Source of the DNA: a virus
Direction: 5' to 3' (one strand)
Length of the DNA stretch: 41,980 nt
Virus record (IMG/VR): IMGVR_UViG_3300036715_004491
Span: 1 to 41,980 of that record
Part shown: positions 8,040-16,422 of the stretch, one piece after another
Layout of the letters: every line of letters begins with the position of its first letter
Numbering within the stretch: position 1 is the first letter of the stretch
Made by a program: the position numbers and the translations under genes
Notes under the pieces: generated by a model
Told to the model about the DNA's origin: nothing
Databases searched by the model: none
What the model saw: the letters and a program-made list of their open reading frames with translations, nothing else

Positions 8040-10595
8040 ATGCATCAGAACTGCGTCAACAGCGTCAACGCCGCCGCCGGCCGCACGCTTACCGAGGCCC
8101 AACTGGCGAAGATCGAAGAAAGGCTGAAGGGAACCATGAAGCGCTTGGCGGTCAGCGATCCGAAGGCCTGGAGTGCCATGTCCAGGAGCGACCAAGTCAG
8201 GATGGGGGCCGAGGCGGCCATGCAAGATGTGAAAGCTGAGGCCGAGATGAAGGTCAAACGGGCCGAGATGCAGGCAGAGCGCACGGACGCCACCGAGCAG
8301 CGCGTGGCTGATTTTCGCCAGCAATATGGGGCCAGTCGCAGCCGGGCCCTTGTGCACGACATGCAGGCCACCAGCAACTATGTCGAGGCCATCAAAGTCC
8401 ACTCCATTTCCCGTATGGCCGACCTGATGGATGCCGTCACCAACAGCGAGGGTGCGACCGCAGGACGCCGGGTGATGATGTTCTTGTTCGACGCCGAAAA
8501 TCCGCACATGACCAAAGACTTGGTCGCCGAGATCTTCGGTAATGGGGACGGCCGCACCGGCAACAAGGTGGCACAGGAAGGCGCGAAGGCCTGGCTCACG
8601 GTAATTGAAGAGCTGCGGCAGCGCTTCAACGCAGCAGGCGGCGACATCCGCAAATTGCTCTACGGCTACATTCCACAGCCTCATGATGCAGTGCGGATAC
8701 TGAAAGCTGGAGCTGATGCGTGGACCTCCAAGGTGTTGCCAATGCTGGACCGCGCCCAGTATCTGAACGAAGATGGCACGCGCATGAATGACGCCCAGGT
8801 GATGGGCTACCTCCACCAAGCATGGGAGACCCTCTCAAGTGAGGGAATGAACATGCGGGAGGCCGGGGCCTTTGTTGGTGAGGCCGCCCGTGCCAAGAAA
8901 GGCGGCGAAGCTCGGGGGATTCATTTCAAGAACGCAGACAGCTACCTGCAATACATGGGAGAGTTTGGCCGCGGATCTCCCTATGACGCGATGATGGGAC
9001 ACATTGGCAGCCTGTCCCGCAGCATCGGCCTGGTGGAGCGCTACGGGCCCAATCCGAATGCACAGATGCGGCTGCATTTCGATCTGGCTGACAAGGCCGA
9101 TGGAAAGCTGCAGCGCGTTGGAATGGGTCTCGGCCCTTTCCGCGTTGATCCAAAGGGACTTTGGAACATCGTCAATGGCAATGCCTCTGCGCCAGCTGAC
9201 ACCCTCTATGCCGCGGGCGGCAGCGTTGTTCGCAATGTGCAGGTATCCAGCAAACTGGCGGGCACTGTGATCAAAAGTCTGCCTGATCTCTCGACCTTCG
9301 TGAACACCGTGGGTTACAACAAGCTGAGTTACTGGGAAGCCATCAAGAACCTGAAGGCGGTGGCCACCAGTGCGGACGCGCGCGAGTTCATGGCCATGCA
9401 CGGCCTAATTGCAAATTCAGCCATCCATGAAGTCAATCGCTTTGTCGTGGAAAACATCCGCCAGACCTGGAGCGGGCGGGTGGCCAACAGCACCATGATG
9501 CTCTCGCTGATGAATGCCTGGGATGATTGGTTGACGCGGGCATACCAGATGACCCAGATGGGGGGGTACGGCAAGCTGGCGCAGAAGAGCTGGGGCGACA
9601 TCAGCCAGTGGGACCGCGCGCTGCTGGAGCGCAAGGGCATCACGTCGAGCGACTGGGCAGTAATCAACGGTGCCAAGTTGGACGAATTCAATGGCATGAA
9701 ATTCCTGACCCCCGAATCAATCGTTGCCACTGGCCACCCAGAGGCTGTGCAGATCGCCACAAAGGTGCTCGCCGCAATACGCGAGGAAGCTGAATATGCC
9801 GTGATCAAGCCGGACCTGCTGACGCGCGGGGCACAGACTTGGAACGGCACCCAGGCGGGCACTGGAGTAGGTGAGATCGCGCGCGCCGCCATGATGTTCA
9901 AGAGCTTCCCCATCGCCATGATTACCCGCCATTGGGGTCGTATGCTGGACGCACCCCGTGTAACGGATGGGAGCGCCCCGGGCATGATGGGGGGACGGTT
10001 CGCCGGCAAGGGCGTGGGCCCGGTGCTTGTCAACCGCGTGGCGTACATGGGCGCGCTGAGCGTCAGCGGCATGGCCCTGGGCGCCATTTCCCTGCAGGCG
10101 GTGCAGATCATCACAGGCAAGGATCCAATCGACATGGCAGGCAAGCACGCAGCGGCCTTCTGGGCGAATGCTTTGGCAGTGGGCGGCGGGCTGGGCTTCT
10201 ATGGCGATCTGGTGCTCAAGGACTCCAGCACGGACCGCAGCGCCTGGGACACCGTGGGCAAGACGCTGGGCGGGCCGTTGCTGGGCGATGCGGCCGACCT
10301 GTACGCGCTGACCAAGGGAAATTTTGACCAGGCAATGGCCGGCAAGGAAACCCATGCTGGCGCTGAGGCCGTGCGCTTCATTCGCTCCCACCTTCCCTGG
10401 GTTAACTTGTGGTACGCGAAAGCAGCCATTGACCATGCCGGCTTGCACGCCCTGCAAGAAAACCTTTCTCCGGGCTACCTGGCGCGCATGCGGGACCGTG
10501 CGCAGAAGGACTGGGGACAGGACATGTGGTGGAAGCCGGGCACCGACCTGCCAGACCGCGCGCCGGACCTGGGCGCGGCCGTTGGCCAGCGTTGA
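8040..10595 (+). CDS. Large ejection-type internal virion protein, 851 aa
   Basis: The ATG follows AAAGGA. A charged helical N-terminal region (residues about 20-110) leads into a long helical body. A hydrophobic segment appears around residues 660-720 (RVAYMGALSVSGMALGAISL and following). The C-terminal segment (RFIRSHLPWVNLWYAKAAID, then SPGYLARMRDRAQKDWGQD and WWKPG) is a signature I know from large internal or ejection proteins of tailed phages. I infer that it is packaged in the head and ejected with DNA, as T7 gp16 is. It is the largest gene of element 1. Confidence 0.7.
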   Translation: MHQNCVNSVNAAAGRTLTEAQLAKIEERLKGTMKRLAVSDPKAWSAMSRSDQVRMGAEAAMQDVKAEAEMKVKRAEMQAERTDATEQRVADFRQQYGASRSRALVHDMQATSNYVEAIKVHSISRMADLMDAVTNSEGATAGRRVMMFLFDAENPHMTKDLVAEIFGNGDGRTGNKVAQEGAKAWLTVIEELRQRFNAAGGDIRKLLYGYIPQPHDAVRILKAGADAWTSKVLPMLDRAQYLNEDGTRMNDAQVMGYLHQAWETLSSEGMNMREAGAFVGEAARAKKGGEARGIHFKNADSYLQYMGEFGRGSPYDAMMGHIGSLSRSIGLVERYGPNPNAQMRLHFDLADKADGKLQRVGMGLGPFRVDPKGLWNIVNGNASAPADTLYAAGGSVVRNVQVSSKLAGTVIKSLPDLSTFVNTVGYNKLSYWEAIKNLKAVATSADAREFMAMHGLIANSAIHEVNRFVVENIRQTWSGRVANSTMMLSLMNAWDDWLTRAYQMTQMGGYGKLAQKSWGDISQWDRALLERKGITSSDWAVINGAKLDEFNGMKFLTPESIVATGHPEAVQIATKVLAAIREEAEYAVIKPDLLTRGAQTWNGTQAGTGVGEIARAAMMFKSFPIAMITRHWGRMLDAPRVTDGSAPGMMGGRFAGKGVGPVLVNRVAYMGALSVSGMALGAISLQAVQIITGKDPIDMAGKHAAAFWANALAVGGGLGFYGDLVLKDSSTDRSAWDTVGKTLGGPLLGDAADLYALTKGNFDQAMAGKETHAGAEAVRFIRSHLPWVNLWYAKAAIDHAGLHALQENLSPGYLARMRDRAQKDWGQDMWWKPGTDLPDRAPDLGAAVGQR

Positions 10596-10603
10596 GGACC
10601 GGC

Positions 10604-10837
10604 ATGGCCGATGTTTCCGAATTGCAGATCAAGTTAGGCATCAAGCGCATCAAGACGCCGGTGGACGTGCGAGATGAGATGGAGCGCGTTTACCGAGCCA
10701 TGGCCAGAAAGCAGATCGAGTCCGCTGATGGCGCGCGGATGATCAACGCGCTGTCCATGCTGCTCAACACGATGGACCGGGCCAGCTACCAGGATGTGGT
10801 GGACGCGGCCGAAGAGTTGTTTCAACAAAGGGGGTAG
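10604..10837 (+). CDS. Small phage protein after the ejection gene, 77 aa
   Basis: Not recognised. The start at 10604 is preceded by GAGGACC. The sequence is helical and charged (VDVRDEMERVYRAMARKQIE, then ARMINALSMLLNTMDRASYQ). A short helical protein of this kind often follows virion genes in related prophages. No paralogue is seen in the window. Confidence 0.6.
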   Translation: MADVSELQIKLGIKRIKTPVDVRDEMERVYRAMARKQIESADGARMINALSMLLNTMDRASYQDVVDAAEELFQQRG

Positions 10838-10839
10838 GC

Positions 10840-11148
10840 ATGGCTTCACGATTGACACCAAGGCTCAAGGAACTGCGCAAGAAGCTGGGCATGCTGCCGG
10901 TTGAAGCGGCGCGTCAAGCCGAGGAAAAAACAGGCGTTGAACGATCGACGGAAATGGCAGAGCTGGCGGCCAGTCACGCCATAGCGCTGCTTGCAAAGGG
11001 CATCACTGGATGGTCTATAAACCCCTCCACCATGGAAATCTGTTATCACGATGGGCGAAGGCTGTCGATGCTCGATATGCCGCCACCAGATGCATGCACC
11101 TTGCCTCGCAAAACATTCTCTGATCGCGTGGAAGGAAAGCAATCGTGA
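10840..11148 (+). CDS. Hypothetical phage protein, 102 aa
   Basis: Not recognised. It starts 2 nt after the previous stop, with GGGGG just upstream. A basic N-terminal helix (LTPRLKELRKKLG) is followed by an alanine-rich helix and a beta-like C-terminal part. It overlaps the next gene by GTGA, so the two are coupled. Confidence 0.55.
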   Translation: MASRLTPRLKELRKKLGMLPVEAARQAEEKTGVERSTEMAELAASHAIALLAKGITGWSINPSTMEICYHDGRRLSMLDMPPPDACTLPRKTFSDRVEGKQS

Positions 11149-11474
11149 TCCAGCCGATCGACTGGCCCAAGCTCCTGGGCGATCTGCACTACCTTGGGCT
11201 CACTGGGCGGGAGCTGGCCAGGGCTGCAGGCGTGGGCCAGGACGCCGTGAGAAGGTGGGCAAAAGGCGGGAGGCCATCAGAGAACGCTGGCGAAGGCTTG
11301 CAGCGACTCTGGTGCCACATGACCGGCAAGTCCGCAAGGTTCCTACCCCGCCAGTTGCCCGGAGCCACGCCGGTGCCGGTTCCTGGCCTCGACAGCGATG
11401 AGGAGCAGGAGCCCGCCTACGTGCACCTGGAGCAGTTGCAGCAGATCTGGAACCGGAGCATTTTGGGGTCCTGA
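11145..11474 (+). CDS. Helix-turn-helix protein next to the integrase
   Basis: 109 residues from a GTG start overlapping the previous stop. Residues about 18-40 (LTGRELARAAGVGQDAVRRW) form a clear Cro/CI-like helix-turn-helix. The C-terminal part is acidic and proline-rich (PVPVPGLDSDEEQEPAYVHL). It ends 1 nt before the convergent integrase gene. A role in controlling the integrase or late genes is possible but not shown. Confidence 0.65.
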   Translation: MIQPIDWPKLLGDLHYLGLTGRELARAAGVGQDAVRRWAKGGRPSENAGEGLQRLWCHMTGKSARFLPRQLPGATPVPVPGLDSDEEQEPAYVHLEQLQQIWNRSILGS

Positions 11475-11475
11475 G

Positions 11476-12780
11476 TCAGGCTACTGAGCGCGGCCGGATC
11501 GGGATCACCAGTGCGCCGCCCTGGCGCAAGCTGTCCAGGTGCGCGCCAGCCCGGTCCCAGGCTTCAATCATCTGCTCCCGGTAGTCGAAACCGTCGTATA
11601 CCAGTTTCAAGATGTTCTTTTCCTTATGGTTCAGGCACTTCTCTGAAATGTGGGGAGCAATGCCGATGCGCGACATCATGGTTTTGAACGTTTTGCGCAG
11701 ATCGTGCGGCGTCATCCGGCGGAAGTTCTCATCGGTGGTCTGTTGCTTGAAGCGGTTGAGGGCATGACCGATTACGGCCGATCCAATCACCTTTTTTCCG
11801 TCAACGCTCATCGGGGCAGGGAATACCAGGTCGCTGGCTGTCTTGAGTGCTTTGGCTTGTTCAAAAACACGCATTGCACCAGCAGACAGATGGACGATGA
11901 ACCCACGTCCCATTTTGTCTATCTCGTCTGGGATCACCCACTGCCGGTTTTTCAAATCCACATGAGACCATGTGCAATGCCGAACCTCTCCCGGCCGCGC
12001 CCCTGTGTAGATCTGCAGTTCGGCGGCGAGCTTCACCGCCGGGGCAGCCTCAGACCCCTCAAAAGCCTTAAAGAATGCGACGAGCTCCACGTCATTGGCC
12101 GCGTTCGGTGGGGCTGGCCGGTAAGGCTTGGGATTGACAACGCCACGCATTGGATCAGCGCCGGTGATGTACCCGCGTGCGACGCAGAAGATCATCAGGC
12201 CGCGCAGCGTGCGAAAAACGTGAGCTGCGGCGCCGGGTGATCCACGCCTGCGAGGTGCGTCCACACAATTGCGCAGCGCTTCTGTGGTGATGCTTTTGAC
12301 CTTGGCATGCCCAATGGCTGCCTTGATGTCCATGTCGTAGTTGTATTGGAGGATCTTCACCGTGCTCTCACGCACTGGCTTTCCGTCCTTGCGGGGGCTG
12401 CCCAGGCGTTTGTCCGCAATCCACTCGTCGAAGGCTTCCTGAATGGTTGGCAGCTCCTTGATTGCCTGGCGCTGCATCTGTGCTGCCACCACCGGGTGAT
12501 CGGCTTGCCCCTTGAGCGCTGCCTGATGTGCATCCTGGTGCGTCTGCATCTCTGCATTGGCCTGGGCCAGTCCAACCTCCGGATAGGACCCAAGAGAAAG
12601 CCAGCGGCGCTTGCCGTCAACCTGGGCACGGTATTGCCACTGGTGGTTTACCTTGCCTTTGCCCATGCGCGCGAATATGTAGAGACCTGGTGCGACCAGC
12701 TTGCGCACCTCGGTCTTTCCAGCAGGAGGACGCACCGCTTTTACCTTCTCGTCTGTCCAACGAACTGCCCTTGTTGCCAT
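11476..12780 (-). CDS. int: Tyrosine integrase of element 1
   Basis: 434 residues from the ATG at 12780, which has GGAG 9 nt upstream. A longer reading from 12816 would translate the tandem 12-bp repeats and is rejected. The N-terminal region (residues 1-95) fits the P4-type arm-binding domain. Catalytic residues are R262 (TGARPGE), H359 and R362 (PHDLRKT), H385 (CLNHKEK) and Y395 (LVYDGFDY), so the enzyme appears intact. It would recombine the element at the 3' end of tRNA-Thr. The gene is convergent with the HTH gene, and its start faces the attachment site 150 bp away. Confidence 0.93.
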   Translation of the reverse strand: MATRAVRWTDEKVKAVRPPAGKTEVRKLVAPGLYIFARMGKGKVNHQWQYRAQVDGKRRWLSLGSYPEVGLAQANAEMQTHQDAHQAALKGQADHPVVAAQMQRQAIKELPTIQEAFDEWIADKRLGSPRKDGKPVRESTVKILQYNYDMDIKAAIGHAKVKSITTEALRNCVDAPRRRGSPGAAAHVFRTLRGLMIFCVARGYITGADPMRGVVNPKPYRPAPPNAANDVELVAFFKAFEGSEAAPAVKLAAELQIYTGARPGEVRHCTWSHVDLKNRQWVIPDEIDKMGRGFIVHLSAGAMRVFEQAKALKTASDLVFPAPMSVDGKKVIGSAVIGHALNRFKQQTTDENFRRMTPHDLRKTFKTMMSRIGIAPHISEKCLNHKEKNILKLVYDGFDYREQMIEAWDRAGAHLDSLRQGGALVIPIRPRSVA

Positions 12781-12792
12781 GCCAATCTCCGG

Positions 12793-12816
12793 TTTGGATA
12801 CCACTTTGGATACCAC
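12793..12816. repeat. Two tandem 12-bp repeats upstream of the integrase
   Basis: TTTGGATACCAC occurs twice without spacing (12793-12804 and 12805-12816), between the integrase start and the tRNA fragment. Direct repeats at this place are typical of arm-type integrase or excisionase sites. They could also be an operator for the integrase promoter. Confidence 0.5.
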
Positions 12817-12929
12817 TTTTCCCGTATATTGTCGTGTCTCTCGTTGGTTTGGCCGCTACCTGCATTGATGATTTCAGGGGGGAAGTTGCGTTTTTGATAC
12901 GTTCTCGTGACTTCTCGGATATCAGAAAA

Positions 12930-12979
12930 ACCGCCTTGTAAGCGGTAGGTCGTCAGTTCGATTCCGACAAGCGGCACCA
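12930..12979 (+). other. attR: 3' part of a tRNA-Thr(TGT) gene
   Basis: The anticodon stem ACCGC (12930-12934) pairs with GCGGT (12942-12946) around the loop CTTGTAA with anticodon TGT. A T-arm (GTCAG, loop TTCGATT, CCGAC) and the acceptor strand AAGCGGC follow, then A and CCA at 12977-12979. No D-arm or 5' acceptor strand lies upstream, so this is a tRNA 3' portion, not a gene. It is the crossover remnant left by integration. An intact tRNA-Thr is predicted at the left end of element 1, outside the window. Confidence 0.85.
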
Positions 12980-13027
12980 CTCAAATCAAGCGATTTTGCG
13001 ATTGTGATTACAAACAAGAAAATCCCC

Positions 13028-13046
13028 GTGCTACCACGGTGCTACC
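13028..13046. repeat. Direct repeat resembling a second integrase control region
   Basis: GTGCTACC occurs at 13028-13035 and 13039-13046, an 11-bp period. Position and layout next to the tRNA end match the tandem repeats upstream of the element 1 integrase. This may be what is left of an earlier element integrated at the same tRNA. The rest of 12980-13278 shows the terminator below and no gene I can support. Confidence 0.4.
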
Positions 13047-13106
13047 TTGGAAGGTAATCAAGAGGATCGCAGAGGTGCTGGAAATGCACCTCAAATCGCA
13101 AAAAGC

Positions 13107-13127
13107 AAACGCCCTTCGGGGCGTTTT
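13107..13127 (+). terminator. Rho-independent terminator, probably of tRNA-Thr
   Basis: AAACGCCC (13107-13114), loop TTCG, GGGCGTTT (13119-13126) and a further T give an 8-bp stem with a stable tetraloop. It lies 128 bp beyond the tRNA CCA end, on the host side. Confidence 0.8.
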
Positions 13128-13278
13128 GTCATTCTGGGCGCTGATTTACACGGCCGGCGTTGCCAGGCATCCACCATCTTTCCGGCCAGGAACCATGGCT
13201 ATGGCCGGCCTGGGGCTGCATTGGGCGTTGTGCTGGCAGTCTTTGCACCCCAGGGCCAGCACGTTCGCCAGTCAGCCC

Positions 13279-14046
13279 TCAGGGTGGGTTCTGTGGCCCC
13301 TGCATCGAGAGGTCAAACGCTTTGATGTCATCGGGTGCTGGGGGCTCGGCGCCATCGGCCAATGCGCGCAGGTGATCGGCAATGTCTCGACGGCTGATCG
13401 TTCCCAGGACGTAGCGCGCATTGGAGAGTTCGTAGTCCAGTGACCCGCAGTACCGATTAATGCGCCCGTAGCCTGGCATGTGTGCAATGGAGCCCTTTTG
13501 GCCGCGATTCTCATGCTTGGCCAGATTCATGCGCAGGGCCTCGATTCGGCGAAATGGAATGTGTATTCGCGCCAGGTCCCGCTCGACCAGTGTTTTGAGG
13601 TCGCCAACTGCTATGGCTGATTCCAAAACGGCGATGCGCGCTCCGACCCCCGCGCTTTCATAACCCTGATCCAGCTGCAGGCGGCCCAGCTCACTTTCCA
13701 GGTCGCCCTTGTCCGCCAGCGCCAGCAGATGCCGGGCGCGCTGTCGCCATGTCCGCAGCAGCTCGTACACCGCCATGACCCACATCTGTGACAAGGCATT
13801 CAACATATGGGCGTCGGCCGGCGTTCGGTCCGTTTCGAATAGCTCGCGGAGCACCTGGTATTCCATCTCAGTGACTGTTTCATCGACCATCTGGATGTTG
13901 AACGCCTGCATGCCGAGAAACATGTCGTCGCCAAGGAAGGCCAACGACCGCAATCCGGCCGAAGTCTGTCCAAAATCGATGGCATCCAGGTGTGGGTATG
14001 GAAGCGGCTCGCTTTCGCCTGGATCAAAGTCTTCATCATTTGCCAT
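13279..14046 (-). CDS. Hypothetical protein, 255 aa
   Basis: Not recognised. The ATG at 14046 has GGGAG 8 nt upstream. The N-terminus is acidic (MANDEDFDPGESEPLP). The middle is helical (residues about 60-180), with many Arg and Leu residues. The C-terminal part is soluble and ends in a proline-rich tail. There is no signal peptide or membrane segment. It is a single gene in host-like DNA between the tRNA terminator and the degenerate integrase. It may belong to an older island, but its coding pattern is ordinary. Confidence 0.7.
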   Translation of the reverse strand: MANDEDFDPGESEPLPYPHLDAIDFGQTSAGLRSLAFLGDDMFLGMQAFNIQMVDETVTEMEYQVLRELFETDRTPADAHMLNALSQMWVMAVYELLRTWRQRARHLLALADKGDLESELGRLQLDQGYESAGVGARIAVLESAIAVGDLKTLVERDLARIHIPFRRIEALRMNLAKHENRGQKGSIAHMPGYGRINRYCGSLDYELSNARYVLGTISRRDIADHLRALADGAEPPAPDDIKAFDLSMQGPQNPP

Positions 14047-14321
14047 CTGCTATCTCCCTTGGTGCGCTTGGTAACTGTAGCCGAGGGCGTGCCTTTGTGG
14101 AGCGCGAGTAGGGCAGTGCCCGCTGCAGCGGCGAGTCACCTCGACGCTGGCCGATACACATAGATCGGTAGCTTGCACGCGCTGAGTCGGCCTTCACCGG
14201 CCCGCACTGTTGCCGCAGCCGCCATAAATTTTCACTCGGAGTGCCATCGCTGCCAAGAAATGAGCTTTTTGAAATAGGGTCAACTGGCAATATGAAATTA
14301 CCAACTAACTCTCAAGGACAC

Positions 14322-14936
14322 ATGAATATGTTGAATGCCACCGTAAATCCGGAGTCACCTCGGCCCCGCTTTGTCGCACCAAGGCCCATTGCAATCGATC
14401 CCAATTCCATGCCCCGAGTCGTCTCCTGTTTGGCCGAACTGCCAGGAGTGCAGGTACGGGCGCTTGAGTTCCTGGCCTTAACCGGCGCCCGGATCAGTGA
14501 GGTTCTTGGCGCCAAATGGGACGAAATGGATATGAACGCGAGGACGTGGACAATTCCCAGTCAGAGAATGATGTCGGGCCGTGGCTTGGTGGTTCCACTT
14601 TCTCGCCAGGCCGTCAGAGTGCTTGAGGATCTGGATCGAATTGCAGGCACCGGCCTGGTCTTCGCATTTCCACGCAGCGGCGGCCAAATATCGAGGCCCT
14701 CCCTGGCCAAGGTGCTGCATCAATTGCCGGTTGGGACGCAAACTGCTAGTAGCTTCAGGAGGGCTTTCCGAGCGTGGCTTTCTACGATAGCCACGCAAGA
14801 TCAATTCAGGGCCACCATGCAGTTTCTTTCTCCCCGCCAGTTCCTGTCGAGAAACGCTTTTTGTCGGCCCAGGTTGGACAACGGTTACGCACAGACGATG
14901 CAGGCATGGGCTGATTTCTGCAAGCCAGAGGCTTGA
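14322..14936 (+). CDS. Degenerate tyrosine recombinase, catalytic domain only
   Basis: 204 residues from the ATG at 14322, with AAGGA just upstream. The stretch FLALTGARISEVLGAKWDEM is the first Arg box of a tyrosine recombinase (R57). SSFRRAFRAWLS (143-154) matches the usual HGFRSTFRDW box but lacks its His. The second catalytic His is not found. The C-terminal GYAQTMQAWADFC keeps the Tyr-containing tail pattern. Arm-binding and core-binding domains are absent. It is most likely an integrase remnant, or a protein kept for DNA binding only. It supports an older integration event in this spacer. Confidence 0.65.
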   Translation: MNMLNATVNPESPRPRFVAPRPIAIDPNSMPRVVSCLAELPGVQVRALEFLALTGARISEVLGAKWDEMDMNARTWTIPSQRMMSGRGLVVPLSRQAVRVLEDLDRIAGTGLVFAFPRSGGQISRPSLAKVLHQLPVGTQTASSFRRAFRAWLSTIATQDQFRATMQFLSPRQFLSRNAFCRPRLDNGYAQTMQAWADFCKPEA

Positions 14937-14977
14937 TGCATGTGGTTGAATGAAGGCAACCGCACGGAGGTCCCCAG

Positions 14978-15529
14978 ATGCCCGCCACGTTACCGCTTCC
15001 CCTCATCATTGACGCGCTGGCCTTCGCCGCCCACAAGCACCGGGACCAGCGCCGCAAGGACAAGGGCGCCAGCCCCTACATCAACCACCCGGTCACCCTG
15101 GCGCATATCCTGGTGACTGAGGGCGGGGTGACGGATCCGGTCGCCATTGCCGGCGCGCTGCTGCATGACACGGTCGAAGACACCGACACCACCTATGACG
15201 AGCTGGTCGCCCAGTTCGGCAAGGATGTGGCGGACGTGGTCATGGAGGTCACCGACGACAAGGCTTTGCCCAAGGCTGAGCGCAAGGAGCTCCAGGTCAC
15301 CCATGCCCCCCACATGACCCCAGCCGGCAAGCTGGTCAAGATCGCTGACAAGACTGCCAACCTCCGGGACATTGCATCGCACCCGCCGGCCGATTGGACT
15401 CGCGCGCGTCGCTCGGAATATGCGCAGTGGGCCAAGCGTGTGGTCGACAACCTGGGCCCGATGAATCCGGCGCTGGAGGCCAGCTTTGCCAAAGCATATG
15501 CCGCGGTCATTACCTCGATGTCGCCATAG
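14978..15529 (+). CDS. Small (p)ppGpp-hydrolase-like HD protein
   Basis: 183 residues with CGGAGG just upstream. HD-family metal ligands are visible: an HRDQRRK helix near residues 21-27, YINHP (34-38), the LLHDTVEDTD motif (61-70) and KIADKTANL (121-129). This pattern and length match stand-alone alarmone hydrolases of the SpoT-HD/MESH1 type, which remove pyrophosphate from ppGpp. The synthetase and regulatory domains of RelA/SpoT are absent. No synthetase is visible nearby, so the substrate is inferred from the family. It sits alone between unrelated genes. Confidence 0.8.
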   Translation: MPATLPLPLIIDALAFAAHKHRDQRRKDKGASPYINHPVTLAHILVTEGGVTDPVAIAGALLHDTVEDTDTTYDELVAQFGKDVADVVMEVTDDKALPKAERKELQVTHAPHMTPAGKLVKIADKTANLRDIASHPPADWTRARRSEYAQWAKRVVDNLGPMNPALEASFAKAYAAVITSMSP

Positions 15530-15577
15530 TTGTTGCACTGGCTACCGGGTAATCGGTCCTGGTGCTGCCCTTGAAGG

Positions 15578-16051
15578 TCAGGCGTATTTCAATTTTCCGA
15601 CGAGGCGCCAGCGAAGTCGCAGCTTTTTCAATATGCCAATGTCAGCAAAACAGATGACCGGCCGGTTGCCAGTCGTCGACTGGACATAGTACCCGGCCAC
15701 CTTGCCGGGGATGTCCATGCCAGCCTCAGCGTGACCTAGCGGTTGGAGATTCAAATCCTTCATGGTGTAGGCATCGAGGTCATCATGAGGTGGCTCTGAA
15801 AACTCAACCTTGTAGGGGATAGACAGCAGCTCGCCGCTGAATAACAGGAACCCGTAGTCGCTGATCTTCACGTCCTGCTTGCCCATGTTGACCACATAGA
15901 AGCTTGTGTACTGATGCAGCGTCGGCTGCTGAGTCCCTTCTTTGACGAGTAGCTTCTCACCCCGATCGCGCAGCTGCACAACCAAGTTCACGATGCTGAT
16001 AACTGCGGCGATGACCGCCGCGACTCCAGTGATCCAGTCTTTTAGTTCCAT
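15578..16051 (-). CDS. Membrane-anchored hypothetical protein, 157 aa
   Basis: The start at 16051 is chosen over longer in-frame starts. The protein then begins MELKDW, followed by one transmembrane segment (WITGVAAVIAAVISIVNLVV). The remainder is a soluble, beta-rich domain (SFYVVNMGKQDVKISDYGFL) with a basic C-terminus. It probably lies in the inner membrane. No family is recognised. It is on its own on the minus strand. Confidence 0.6.
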   Translation of the reverse strand: MELKDWITGVAAVIAAVISIVNLVVQLRDRGEKLLVKEGTQQPTLHQYTSFYVVNMGKQDVKISDYGFLLFSGELLSIPYKVEFSEPPHDDLDAYTMKDLNLQPLGHAEAGMDIPGKVAGYYVQSTTGNRPVICFADIGILKKLRLRWRLVGKLKYA

Positions 16052-16269
16052 GCCCCCGATCGTAGTTCCTCCCGAATGGGGTTTGTTGGACCTCAGGCTG
16101 CTGGCGCCGCTCAGGTTCACTCATTTGGCCGAGATCCTTGCACGGTCACCCTGTGTTGGTTCTTGGTGACCTCGCAAACATCTCTACCTGGTCGAAATCT
16201 GGCGGGCTGTTGTTGCCGGCGACGGCGCTCAGCAGCATCTCGGCGGATGTAATCTCGTGGGTCTGCCGA

Positions 16270-16422
16270 CTATTCCACAGCTTGTCGCTGCAGTCGCTCG
16301 CAATGAGCCACGGCGTCAGCTTCCAACGCATGGCCAGCAATACGCACACCATCGATGAGGACGGCATAGTGTCCGTCCGCGGTGGCCCTGACTTCAAATG
16401 TGTGCGAGACGGATGTTTCCAT
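16270..16422 (-). CDS. Possible small protein, 50 aa
   Basis: A short open frame starting METSVSH and encoding FEVRATADGHYAVLIDGVRI, then an alanine-rich helix with HALEADAVAHCERLQR. The strand-strand-helix layout looks protein-like, and no other gene overlaps it. There is no strong ribosome binding site, so it could be chance. Confidence 0.4.
   Translation of the reverse strand: METSVSHTFEVRATADGHYAVLIDGVRIAGHALEADAVAHCERLQRQAVE

Larger units (their letters stand above)
1..12979. mobile_element. Element 1: integrated phage-related element (left end outside window)
   Basis: A nearly continuous plus-strand gene run (early genes, AlpA-type regulator, zinc-finger protein, RepA-type helicase, repeat-rich origin candidate, ejection-type virion genes) ends in a minus-strand tyrosine integrase. 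The integrase lies directly beside the 3' half of a tRNA-Thr gene. That order fits an element integrated at a tRNA 3' end, with an intact tRNA-Thr expected left of the window. No terminase, portal, scaffold, capsid or tail gene is seen in the visible 13 kb. Whether this is a satellite, a deletion derivative or part of a larger prophage cannot be decided here. Confidence 0.85.

Noticed and set aside
12307-12897. 196-codon plus-strand frame opposite the integrase
   Set aside because: The integrase on the other strand has all catalytic residues; this frame is its shadow.
12930-12979. Complete tRNA gene
   Set aside because: D-arm and 5' acceptor strand are missing.
13039-13443. 134-codon plus-strand frame after the tRNA fragment
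   Set aside because: It reads through the terminator hairpin and into the opposite-strand gene; no binding site or protein pattern.
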